A DNA stretch of 64,000 bases from contig CAWCFK010000007.1 of the NCBI GenBank assembly GCA_963794685.1, forward strand, positions 186,001-250,000. Reading direction: 5' to 3'. Below, piece after piece: positions 11,140 to 17,723 of the stretch (positions within the stretch are counted from its first letter, which is position 1; the number at the start of each line of letters is the position of its first letter). The stretch is from CAVTWH01 sp963794685 (GTDB lineage Bacteria > Actinomycetota > Actinomycetes > Mycobacteriales > Micromonosporaceae). The notes under the pieces are model-generated. The model was given only the letters and a program-made list of their open reading frames with translations, did not search any database and had not been told where the DNA came from. The position numbers and the translations under genes are program-made.

Positions 11140-11817
11140 TCAGTCGAAGGCCGCCAGGTGGCGCAGGCGGGCGGCGGACAGGTGGGCGCGCATCGCGGTC
11201 TCGGCCCCGTCCGGGTCGGCGGCCTGGATCGCGTCGGCGATCAGCCGGTGCTCGCCACTGGTCGTTCCGGATTGCGGGTAAGGGAAGTAGAGCCGGTGGA
11301 TGTGCAGGTGCGCGTGCAGCCGCTGGATCGAGTCGCTCAGCAGCGGGTTGCCGGCGGCGTCGGCGATCAGGTCGTGGAACCGCGCGTCGAGGGCGGTGAA
11401 GGCGGCGTGCGAGCGTCGACCGTCCTGATCGGGCAGGTCGAGCGGGGGTACCGCGGTGGACTCGGTGGCGATCGCCGCCCGTACCGCCTGGTCGGCCCGC
11501 TCGGCAGCCCAACGGGCGGCGGCCCCTTCGAGGACCAGTCGCATGTCGAACATGTCGGCGAACTCCTGCCGGGTCAGCAGCGGGCTGACCGTGTACCCGG
11601 CCAGTGGCCGCTTGCGGACCAGGCCGTCGGACTCCAGGCGGGCCAGTGCCTCGCGGACCGGGGTGGGGGAGATCTCCAGCTCGCGGGCGAGAGCGTCGAT
11701 GTTCACCCGGTCGCCGGGCGCCAGCGAGTGCTCCATGACCAGCGTCTTGACGGCTGCGTAGACGTCGCCGACCAGGGTGGTGCGGCGGATCGGGGGGAGC
11801 TGGGTGGGGCTTGGCAT
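11140..11817 (-). CDS. GntR-family transcriptional regulator (FadR/FCD subfamily)
   Basis: A 225-residue protein with an N-terminal winged helix ('NIDALARELEISPTPVREALARL') followed by an all-helical FCD ligand domain with 'FDMRLVLEGAAARWAAE', 'DARFHDLIADAAGN' and 'GEHRLIADAI', which carry the expected Asp/His metal ligands. Such repressors respond to small acids of sugar or fatty-acid catabolism. ATG 11817 follows GGAAGG. It is divergent from the oxidoreductase operon at 11968-13945, and a perfect palindrome between them (11928-11941) is a likely operator. Confidence 0.88.
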   Translation of the reverse strand: MPSPTQLPPIRRTTLVGDVYAAVKTLVMEHSLAPGDRVNIDALARELEISPTPVREALARLESDGLVRKRPLAGYTVSPLLTRQEFADMFDMRLVLEGAAARWAAERADQAVRAAIATESTAVPPLDLPDQDGRRSHAAFTALDARFHDLIADAAGNPLLSDSIQRLHAHLHIHRLYFPYPQSGTTSGEHRLIADAIQAADPDGAETAMRAHLSAARLRHLAAFD

Positions 11818-11924
11818 CGGTCTGCCTTCCCATCGCGGTGCAGTCCGGTAACGGCTCGGTGTCACATGTTCGGGGCCTTGAGTTGAATCTTGACGTCACT
11901 GACGTGACCGGGTACACAGCTAGG

Positions 11925-11941
11925 TATGATCCTATAGGATC
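11925..11941 (+). promoter_or_regulatory. Palindromic operator overlapping a -10 box (GntR target candidate)
   Basis: GATCCTATAGGATC (11928-11941) is a perfect 14-bp palindrome, and TATGAT (11925-11930) is a good -10 hexamer that overlaps it. The site lies between the divergent GntR gene and the oxidoreductase operon, where binding would block transcription. Confidence 0.55.
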
Positions 11942-11967
11942 CACGATCTGAAGGAAAGGATGCGGTC

Positions 11968-12048
11968 ATGGGACCGTTGGTTCGACTCGCCCCGGCGCCG
12001 GCCACGGTGGACGGTGAAACCGTCGTCGTCCCGGAGGTGGCCGGATGA
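11968..12048 (+). CDS. Small ORF (26 aa) translationally coupled to the aldo/keto reductase
   Basis: ATG 11968 lies 8 bases after GGAAAGG, and the TGA stop overlaps the next ATG (ATGA), so it could be a leader peptide or the remnant of a larger gene. The product 'MGPLVRLAPAPATVDG' and on has no recognised family. Its strong ribosome site is the best one for the operon. Confidence 0.4.
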   Translation: MGPLVRLAPAPATVDGETVVVPEVAG

Positions 12049-13037
12049 ACCCGTTGGAACGGGTGGCGCTGGGACAGACCGGGGTCACCGTGACCCGCCT
12101 CGGCCTCGGCCTGGCCCCCCTCGGCGGCCTCTACACCACGGTCGGCGACGACGCCGCGCGGGCCACCGTGGACGCCGCGTGGCGGGCCGGCATCCGGTTC
12201 TTCGACACCGCACCGCTGTACGGGTCGGGCCGCTCCGAGGTCCGCGCCGGTGCCGCGCTACGGGACCGGCCGCGCCCGGAGTACACGCTGGCGACCAAGG
12301 TCGGGCGGGTGCTGCGACCGGCCGACACCACCGACCCGGCCGGTCGGGACCTGGGCAGCTGGGCCGAGCCGGCCGACACCGTGCCGGTCTTCGACTTCAG
12401 CGCCGAGGGGGTACGCCGCTCCTACGCCGACAGCCTGGCCCGGCTCGGGCTGGACGCGGTGGATGTGCTGCACCTCCACGATCCCGATGCGCACTGGCAC
12501 GCGGCTGTCGAGCAGGCCCGGCCGGCGCTGGTGGAGTTACGCGCGCAGGGCCGGGTCGGCGCCGTGTCCGCCGGCATGAACCAGTCCGCGATGCTGACCG
12601 ACTTCGCCCGTACCGGCGACTTCGACTGCTTCCTGCTGGCCGGCCGGTACACCCTGCTGGACACCTCGGGCCTGGCCGACCTGCTGCCCGAGTGCCACGC
12701 CCGGGGCATCTCGGTGATCGCCGGCGGCGTCTACAACTCCGGCATCCTCGCCGACCCGCGCCCCGGCGCCACCTACGACTACGCCCCCGCTCCGGACGCC
12801 CTGCTGGCCCGGGCGCGGGCGATCGGCGCGGTCTGCGAGCGGCACGGGGTACCGCTACGGGCCGTGGCCCTCCAGTTCCCACTCGGCCACCCGGCCGTGG
12901 CGAGCGTCCTGATCGGCATGCGCTCGCCGGCCGAGGTCGCCGACGCCGTTGCCATGTCCACTGTGGACATCCCGGGCCAGCTCTGGCGGGACCTGGTGGC
13001 CGCGGGGCTGCTCCCGGAGGGGGTACCCACCCCGTGA
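12045..13037 (+). CDS. Aldo/keto reductase, aldose (fucose/threo-aldose) dehydrogenase-like
   Basis: A 330-residue TIM-barrel AKR with 'GLGLAPLGGLYTTV', catalytic region 'FFDTAPLYGSGRSE' (Asp and Tyr of the tetrad), 'TKVGR', and 'HLHDPD' in place of the usual catalytic-His strand. The closest functional type I can name is the NAD(P)-dependent D-threo-aldose/L-fucose dehydrogenase group, which oxidises sugars to lactones. It overlaps a tiny ORF at each end (ATGA before, GTGA after) and precedes an SDR. The whole unit sits next to a GntR/FCD regulator and so is probably a sugar-catabolic operon. Confidence 0.82.
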   Translation: MNPLERVALGQTGVTVTRLGLGLAPLGGLYTTVGDDAARATVDAAWRAGIRFFDTAPLYGSGRSEVRAGAALRDRPRPEYTLATKVGRVLRPADTTDPAGRDLGSWAEPADTVPVFDFSAEGVRRSYADSLARLGLDAVDVLHLHDPDAHWHAAVEQARPALVELRAQGRVGAVSAGMNQSAMLTDFARTGDFDCFLLAGRYTLLDTSGLADLLPECHARGISVIAGGVYNSGILADPRPGATYDYAPAPDALLARARAIGAVCERHGVPLRAVALQFPLGHPAVASVLIGMRSPAEVADAVAMSTVDIPGQLWRDLVAAGLLPEGVPTP

Positions 13038-13174
13038 TCGTCGCCGGCGACTCGCACGACATCCGCCTCCCCGCCACGCACGTCGCGCTCTGCGGCGGAC
13101 CCGTCCCCGTCACGCCCGGCGACGGCGCCGCCGCGGCGCCGCACCAGGAACTCGGCTTCCCGCAACAGCGGTAG
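13034..13174 (+). CDS. Small ORF (46 aa) between the aldo/keto reductase and SDR
   Basis: GTG 13034 overlaps the reductase stop (GTGA), and the frame ends 18 bases before the SDR start. The product 'MIVAGDSHDIRLPATHVALC' and on is not recognised. It may be a shortened remnant of a lyase or dehydratase of the same pathway. Coding status is uncertain. Confidence 0.4.
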   Translation: MIVAGDSHDIRLPATHVALCGGPVPVTPGDGAAAAPHQELGFPQQR

Positions 13175-13192
13175 CGAACAGGAGAGAGACAG

Positions 13193-13945
13193 ATGGCTGG
13201 GTTCCAGGGACTGGTCGCAGTGGTCACCGGCGGCGCCTCCGGCATCGGCGCCGCCTGCGTGGCCGAGTTCACGGCCGGTGGCGCCCGGGTCGGGGTGCTC
13301 GACCTCAACCCGGGGGAGAGCGTCTCGACCGGGGTGGTCACGGTGGTCGCCGACGTGTCCGACGGGGCATCCCTGGACGCGGCGATGGCGCGGGTCGCCG
13401 AGGCGTTCGGCGGCATCGACATTCTCGTGAACAGCGCGGGGATCAGCGCCGTCGGGGACGTGTCGGCCAACGACGACGCGGAGTGGGCGCGCGTGCTCGA
13501 CGTGAATGTGACCGGGGTGGCCCGCGCGTCCCGGGCGGCCCTGCCCTACCTGCGCCGTAGCCGGCACGCCGCCATCGTCAACCTGTCCTCCATCGCGGCC
13601 GGCGCCGGGCTGGTCCAGCGCGCGTTGTACTCGGCCTCCAAGGGCGCCGTGCACGCGCTCACCCTGGCAATGGCCGCTGACCTGGTAAAAGAGGGCATCC
13701 GGGTCAGCTGCGTGGCCCCCGGCACCGTCGACACGCCCTGGGTCGGGCGGCTGCTCGCCCACGCCGCCGACCCGGCGGCCGAGAAGTCGCAACTCGCCGC
13801 GCGGCAGCCGACCGGGCGGCTCGTCACCGCACCGGAGGTGGCCGCGGCCATCGCCTACCTCGCCAGCCCGGCCGCGGGCGCCACCACGGGCATGTCGCTG
13901 GCCGTCGACGGCGGCCTGTCCGGCCTGCGACTGCCCCGCGCCTGA
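13193..13945 (+). CDS. Short-chain dehydrogenase/reductase
   Basis: A 250-residue classical SDR: cofactor loop 'TGGASGIGAA', 'NSAGIS', catalytic Ser in 'NLSSIAAG', 'YSASKGA' (Tyr/Lys), 'PGTVDTPWV', and C-terminal 'GMSLAVDGG'. It is likely NAD(P)-dependent oxidation of a sugar or hydroxy-acid in the same pathway as the upstream aldo/keto reductase. AGGAGAG precedes ATG 13193. Confidence 0.85.
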   Translation: MAGFQGLVAVVTGGASGIGAACVAEFTAGGARVGVLDLNPGESVSTGVVTVVADVSDGASLDAAMARVAEAFGGIDILVNSAGISAVGDVSANDDAEWARVLDVNVTGVARASRAALPYLRRSRHAAIVNLSSIAAGAGLVQRALYSASKGAVHALTLAMAADLVKEGIRVSCVAPGTVDTPWVGRLLAHAADPAAEKSQLAARQPTGRLVTAPEVAAAIAYLASPAAGATTGMSLAVDGGLSGLRLPRA

Positions 13946-14074
13946 GCCCGGCGCGGGGGACCTGAAGTTCGTCGGAAAAAAAGTCGCGCCGGGATGTCGA
14001 GAACTCGCCCGTGGCTGCGTCCCCGCTCCGAACACGGCCACAATGGGGGCCGTACCGCACCCGAGGAGAACATC

Positions 14075-14482
14075 ATGGCCAAGTACCTGCTGCTCAAGCA
14101 CTACCGGGGCGCACCGGCAGCGATCAACGAGGCGCCGATGGACCAGTGGACGCCGGAGGAGGTTTCGGCCCACATGCAGTACATGCGTGACTTCGCCACC
14201 CGGCTCGAGGGCAGCGGCGAGTTTGTCGACGGTCAGGCGCTCTCCCCGCAGGGCACGTTCGTCCGCTACGACGGCGAGGGGCGGCCGCCGGTCACCGACG
14301 GCCCGTTCGCCGAGACCAAGGACCTGATCGCCGGCTGGATGGTGATCGACGTCGATACCTATGAGCGGGCGCTGGAGCTGGCCGGCGAGCTGTCCGCGGC
14401 GCCGGGGGCGGGTGGCAAGCCGATCCACGAGTGGCTGGAGCTGCGGCCGTTCCTGACCGAGCCGCTGACCATCACGGAGTGA
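14075..14482 (+). CDS. YCII/DGPF-domain protein
   Basis: A 135-residue single-domain protein. 'KYLLLKHY' at the start and 'VTDGPFAETKDLIAGW' in the middle are the hallmark of the DGPF/YCII family. Biochemical role is not established. In actinobacteria these genes are a constant partner of ECF42-type sigma factors, and here the sigma gene begins 7 bases after the stop. ATG 14075 follows GAGGAG. Confidence 0.88.
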   Translation: MAKYLLLKHYRGAPAAINEAPMDQWTPEEVSAHMQYMRDFATRLEGSGEFVDGQALSPQGTFVRYDGEGRPPVTDGPFAETKDLIAGWMVIDVDTYERALELAGELSAAPGAGGKPIHEWLELRPFLTEPLTITE

Positions 14483-14488
14483 CGCACG

Positions 14489-15631
14489 GTGGATGAGGCC
14501 CTGCTACGGACCCTCACCCCCACTGTGATCGGGATCCTCGTCCGCCGCGGAGCTGACTTCGCGGCGGCCGAGGATGCCGTGCAGGACGCCCTGATCGAGG
14601 CGGTGCGCGGGTGGCCGGACGATCCGCCGCGGGACGCCAAGGGCTGGCTGATCACGGTGGCCTGGCGCAAGTTCCTCGACGCCAACCGGGCCGATGCCTT
14701 TCGACGGCACCGCGAGGTGCGCGCCGAGGTCGAGCCGCTGCCCGGCGCGGGCGAGGTGGACGACACCCTCCAGCTGTACTTCCTGTGCGCGCACCCGTCC
14801 CTGACGCCGGCTTCGGCCGTCGCGCTCACGCTGCGCGCGGTCGGTGGCCTGACCACGCGGCAGATCGCGCAGGCCTACCTGGTACCCGAGGCGACCATGG
14901 CCCAGCGGATCAGCCGGGCCAAGCGGACCGTCTCGGGCGTCCGGTTCAACCAGCCTGGCGATGTCACCACCGTGCTGCGGGTGCTCTACCTGGTCTTCAA
15001 CGAGGGCTACTCCGGCGACGTCGACCTTGCCGCCGAGGCGATCCGGCTCACCCGCCAGGTGGCGGCCAGCACCAACCAGGAGGAGGTCGCGGGCCTGCTC
15101 GCGCTGATGCTGCTGCACCACGCGCGGCGCCCGGCCCGGATCGCCGCCGACGGCCGGCTGGTGTCCCTCACCGAGCAGGACCGCAGCCGGTGGAACACCC
15201 GGCTGATCGCCGAGGGCGTCGACGTGCTCCAGACGGCCCTTGCCCGCGACCGGCTGGGCGAGTTCCAGGCCCAGGCCGCCATCGCAGCGCTGCACGCCGA
15301 CGCCCGGACGGCCGAGGAGACCGACTGGGTACAGATCGTCGAGTGGTACGACGAACTGGTGCGCCTCACCGACAGCCCGGTGGCCCGCCTCAACCGGGCC
15401 GTCGCGGTCGGCGAGGCCGACGGCCCGCGGGCCGGCCTGGCAGCCCTGGCCGGACTCGACCCCACCCTGCCCCGGCACACCGCCGTGGCGGCCTACCTGC
15501 ACGAGCGGGACGGTGACCCGGTCACCGCGGCACGGCTCTACGCCGAAGCCGCCCGGTCAGCGCCCAGCCTGCCCGAACGCGACCACCTCACCCGACAGGC
15601 CGCCCGGATCAACGCGCAGTTGCGCCGTTGA
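14489..15631 (+). CDS. ECF42-type RNA polymerase sigma factor with C-terminal TPR-like extension
   Basis: A 380-residue protein. The first 160 residues contain sigma region 2 ('AEDAVQDALIEAVRGWP', 'WLITVAWRKFLDANR') and region 4 ('LTTRQIAQAYLVPEATMAQRISRAKR'). The remaining 220 are helical TPR-like repeats ('FNEGYSG', 'LLALMLLHHARRPAR', 'LNRAVAVGEADGP'). This matches group ECF42, whose extension replaces an anti-sigma factor in control of activity. It probably drives its own operon with the DGPF gene. GTG 14489 is the chosen start. Confidence 0.9.
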   Translation: MDEALLRTLTPTVIGILVRRGADFAAAEDAVQDALIEAVRGWPDDPPRDAKGWLITVAWRKFLDANRADAFRRHREVRAEVEPLPGAGEVDDTLQLYFLCAHPSLTPASAVALTLRAVGGLTTRQIAQAYLVPEATMAQRISRAKRTVSGVRFNQPGDVTTVLRVLYLVFNEGYSGDVDLAAEAIRLTRQVAASTNQEEVAGLLALMLLHHARRPARIAADGRLVSLTEQDRSRWNTRLIAEGVDVLQTALARDRLGEFQAQAAIAALHADARTAEETDWVQIVEWYDELVRLTDSPVARLNRAVAVGEADGPRAGLAALAGLDPTLPRHTAVAAYLHERDGDPVTAARLYAEAARSAPSLPERDHLTRQAARINAQLRR

Positions 15632-15697
15632 GCGGCCCCACAGAAGCTGCGGTGGCTGAAACCAGGCGGCCACCCCGGACCCGATAGCCTCACCCCG

Positions 15698-16636
15698 GTG
15701 ACCGAGGTAGAGATCGAAGACGCCGCCCAGGAGGCCAGCACCCGCACGGTCATCGTCGCGGTACTGGTGAACCTGCTGGTCGCGCTGGCCAAGGGCGTGG
15801 CGGCCGTGCTCACCGGGTCGGCGGCGATGACCGCCGAGGCCACCCATTCGGTCGCGGACACCTGCAACGAGATCCTGCTCTGGGTCGGCGTACGCCGTGG
15901 CCGGCAGCCCGCCGACGACCAGCACCCGTTCGGCTACGGGCAGGCGCGGTACTTCTGGTCGCTGCTCGCCGCGGTGGGCGTGTTCGTGATCGGCGGCCTG
16001 CTGGCCATCTACGACGGCGTACACACCCTGATGCATCCGGAGCCGCTGACGGACGTTCCCATCGGGGTGGGGGTGATCGTGGTCTCGGCGGTGCTGGAGG
16101 GCATCTCCTGGCGTACCGCCCGGCGGGAACTGCGCGCCGAGGCCGACGCCCGCCACCTGGACCTCGGCGACTACATCGCCACCTCGGCCAACCCGACGCC
16201 GACCACGGTGTTCCTGGAGGACACCGCCGCACTCATCGGGCTGGGTCTGGCGCTGGCGGCGCTGATCCTGCACGCCGCCACCGGATCCGCGGTGCCCGAC
16301 GGCGTCGCCAGCCTGCTCATCGGGGCCCTACTGATCATCGTGTCGATCCTGCTGGCCAAGCGGAGCGCCGCGCTGCTCATCGATGAATCGGCACCGGCCG
16401 ACGTGCGGGAGCGGCTGCGCGCCTCGGTCGCCGGGCACTCCTGGGTCGCCGAGGTGGCTGATCTGGTGGCGGTACGGATCGGCCCGAGCCAGCTACTGGT
16501 CATCGTCCACGTGGTGCCGGTCGAGTGCGACACCCGGACGCTGGTGAACGCCATCGAGGAGCTGCGCGCCGAGCTGATCGCGCTGCCCGTGGTGAGTCAG
16601 GTGGAGATCACCCCGGTACGCACGGCGTCGGATTGA
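15698..16636 (+). CDS. Cation diffusion facilitator (CDF) metal exporter
   Basis: A 312-residue protein with about six membrane helices and the CDF metal sites: 'AEATHSVADTCNE' in helix 2 and 'EDTAALIGLGLALAAL' in helix 5. A cytoplasmic C-terminal domain ('SWVAEVADLVAVRIGP') follows. It should exchange Zn2+/Co2+/Fe2+/Mn2+ for protons. In the helix-2 site the usual HxxxD is present as H-S-V-A-D. GTG start at 15698. Confidence 0.88.
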   Translation: MTEVEIEDAAQEASTRTVIVAVLVNLLVALAKGVAAVLTGSAAMTAEATHSVADTCNEILLWVGVRRGRQPADDQHPFGYGQARYFWSLLAAVGVFVIGGLLAIYDGVHTLMHPEPLTDVPIGVGVIVVSAVLEGISWRTARRELRAEADARHLDLGDYIATSANPTPTTVFLEDTAALIGLGLALAALILHAATGSAVPDGVASLLIGALLIIVSILLAKRSAALLIDESAPADVRERLRASVAGHSWVAEVADLVAVRIGPSQLLVIVHVVPVECDTRTLVNAIEELRAELIALPVVSQVEITPVRTASD

Positions 16637-16662
16637 GCAACACCACGGCCGGGCTGCATGGT

Positions 16663-16693
16663 GCGGCGCGGCGGCCCGAAGCCGCCGCGCCGC
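16663..16693. terminator. Bidirectional hairpin between convergent genes
   Basis: Perfect 13-bp arms (16663-16675, 16681-16693) with loop CCGAA between the CDF gene (ends 16636) and the convergent hydrolase gene (stop at 16703). Confidence 0.7.
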
Positions 16694-16702
16694 GGTGGAT
16701 TT

Positions 16703-17584
16703 TCAGCAGGCGTTGGTACGGAAGTCGGAGACCGCCGAGCCGCTGAAGCCGCAGGTGAACGGCGTGAAGCGGGCGTCCTGCTCCAGGTAGCGCTTGAACC
16801 AGGAGACGATCAGCCGGGAGATGGTCGGGTTGCTGCTGTTCGGGGCGAAGTGGCTGGCGCCGTTGAGTTCGACGTAGGACTTCGGGCCCTGCACGGTGTT
16901 GTAGAACGGGATCGCGTGGCTGGCCGGCGGCGCGATGGTGTCGGCCTCGCCACCCACGAAGGCCACCGGTTCGGTGATCTCCGGCCACGTCTTGTCCGCG
17001 TCCCAGGGGGTGAGCGCCACGCCGGCCTTGATCCGGCCCGACGTGTCGGCCTTGAGCGCTTCAATCGTGCCGCCGCCACCCATCGAGTGGCCCGCCACGC
17101 CTCGACGGTTGGTGTCGGCCCGGGAGCGCACGGCGGTGGGCGCGGAGCCGACGGCCCAGTCCAGCGCGGCCCGCAGCTGGCTGCCGCGGCTGGCCGGTTG
17201 GTCGAGGGTGGTGTTGGTCTCGATGCCCACGACGACGAAGCCCCACGACGCCAGGCGCGGTCCCAGCCAGCTCAGGCTGGACCAGTAGGCGGTGAAGCCG
17301 GGCGAGATCGCGATGACCGGGTAGCTGCCGGCCGTGGTCGGGTAGTAGACCTGGCCGCCGCCGAACCCGCTGACCAGCGCGGAGATGCTCGACGAGGTGA
17401 CCGCGAAGCTGCCGTTGCCGGTGATGTTGGACGTGGTGGGGGCCTGCCCGATCTCGGCTGCGTCGGCGGGACCGGCGACCGCGACGCCGCCGGCGGCCGC
17501 CAGACCGAGCACCAGGAAGGCGCTCACGAGGAGCCTGATCGTTCGTGCTCTGAGCCAGGCGAAACGGTGGAGGACGGACTGCAT
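16703..17584 (-). CDS. Secreted cutinase/polyester (PET) hydrolase-like alpha/beta hydrolase
   Basis: A 293-residue protein with a signal peptide (cleavage near residue 42, 'GPADAAE'). The mature enzyme follows the actinobacterial cutinase/PET-hydrolase fold closely: 'GGQVYYPTTAG', 'ISPGFTAYWSSLSWLGPRLAS' in two pieces, 'NTTLDQPASRGSQ', nucleophile Ser167 in 'GHSMGGGGT', the Trp194 of 'TPWD', catalytic Asp215 in 'GGEADTIAP', His245 in 'NGASHFAP', and a C-terminal Cys pair framing 'GFSGSAVSDFRTNA'. Such enzymes cleave cutin, triglycerides and aliphatic or aromatic polyesters. ATG 17584 has AGGAG at 8 bases. The gene is monocistronic. Confidence 0.88.
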   Translation of the reverse strand: MQSVLHRFAWLRARTIRLLVSAFLVLGLAAAGGVAVAGPADAAEIGQAPTTSNITGNGSFAVTSSSISALVSGFGGGQVYYPTTAGSYPVIAISPGFTAYWSSLSWLGPRLASWGFVVVGIETNTTLDQPASRGSQLRAALDWAVGSAPTAVRSRADTNRRGVAGHSMGGGGTIEALKADTSGRIKAGVALTPWDADKTWPEITEPVAFVGGEADTIAPPASHAIPFYNTVQGPKSYVELNGASHFAPNSSNPTISRLIVSWFKRYLEQDARFTPFTCGFSGSAVSDFRTNAC

Positions 17585-17723
17585 GGGCTTCACTCCTGAG
17601 GACGTAGGAGCCGGCCGGCCGCTGTGGTTCCTGCGCCGGTTGGTACCCCTCAGTCTGAGTTCGATCTTGACCTGGCCGCATCGGGGTATTTACGGGTATC
17701 GACGTGATCAGTTCGCGCGCAGT

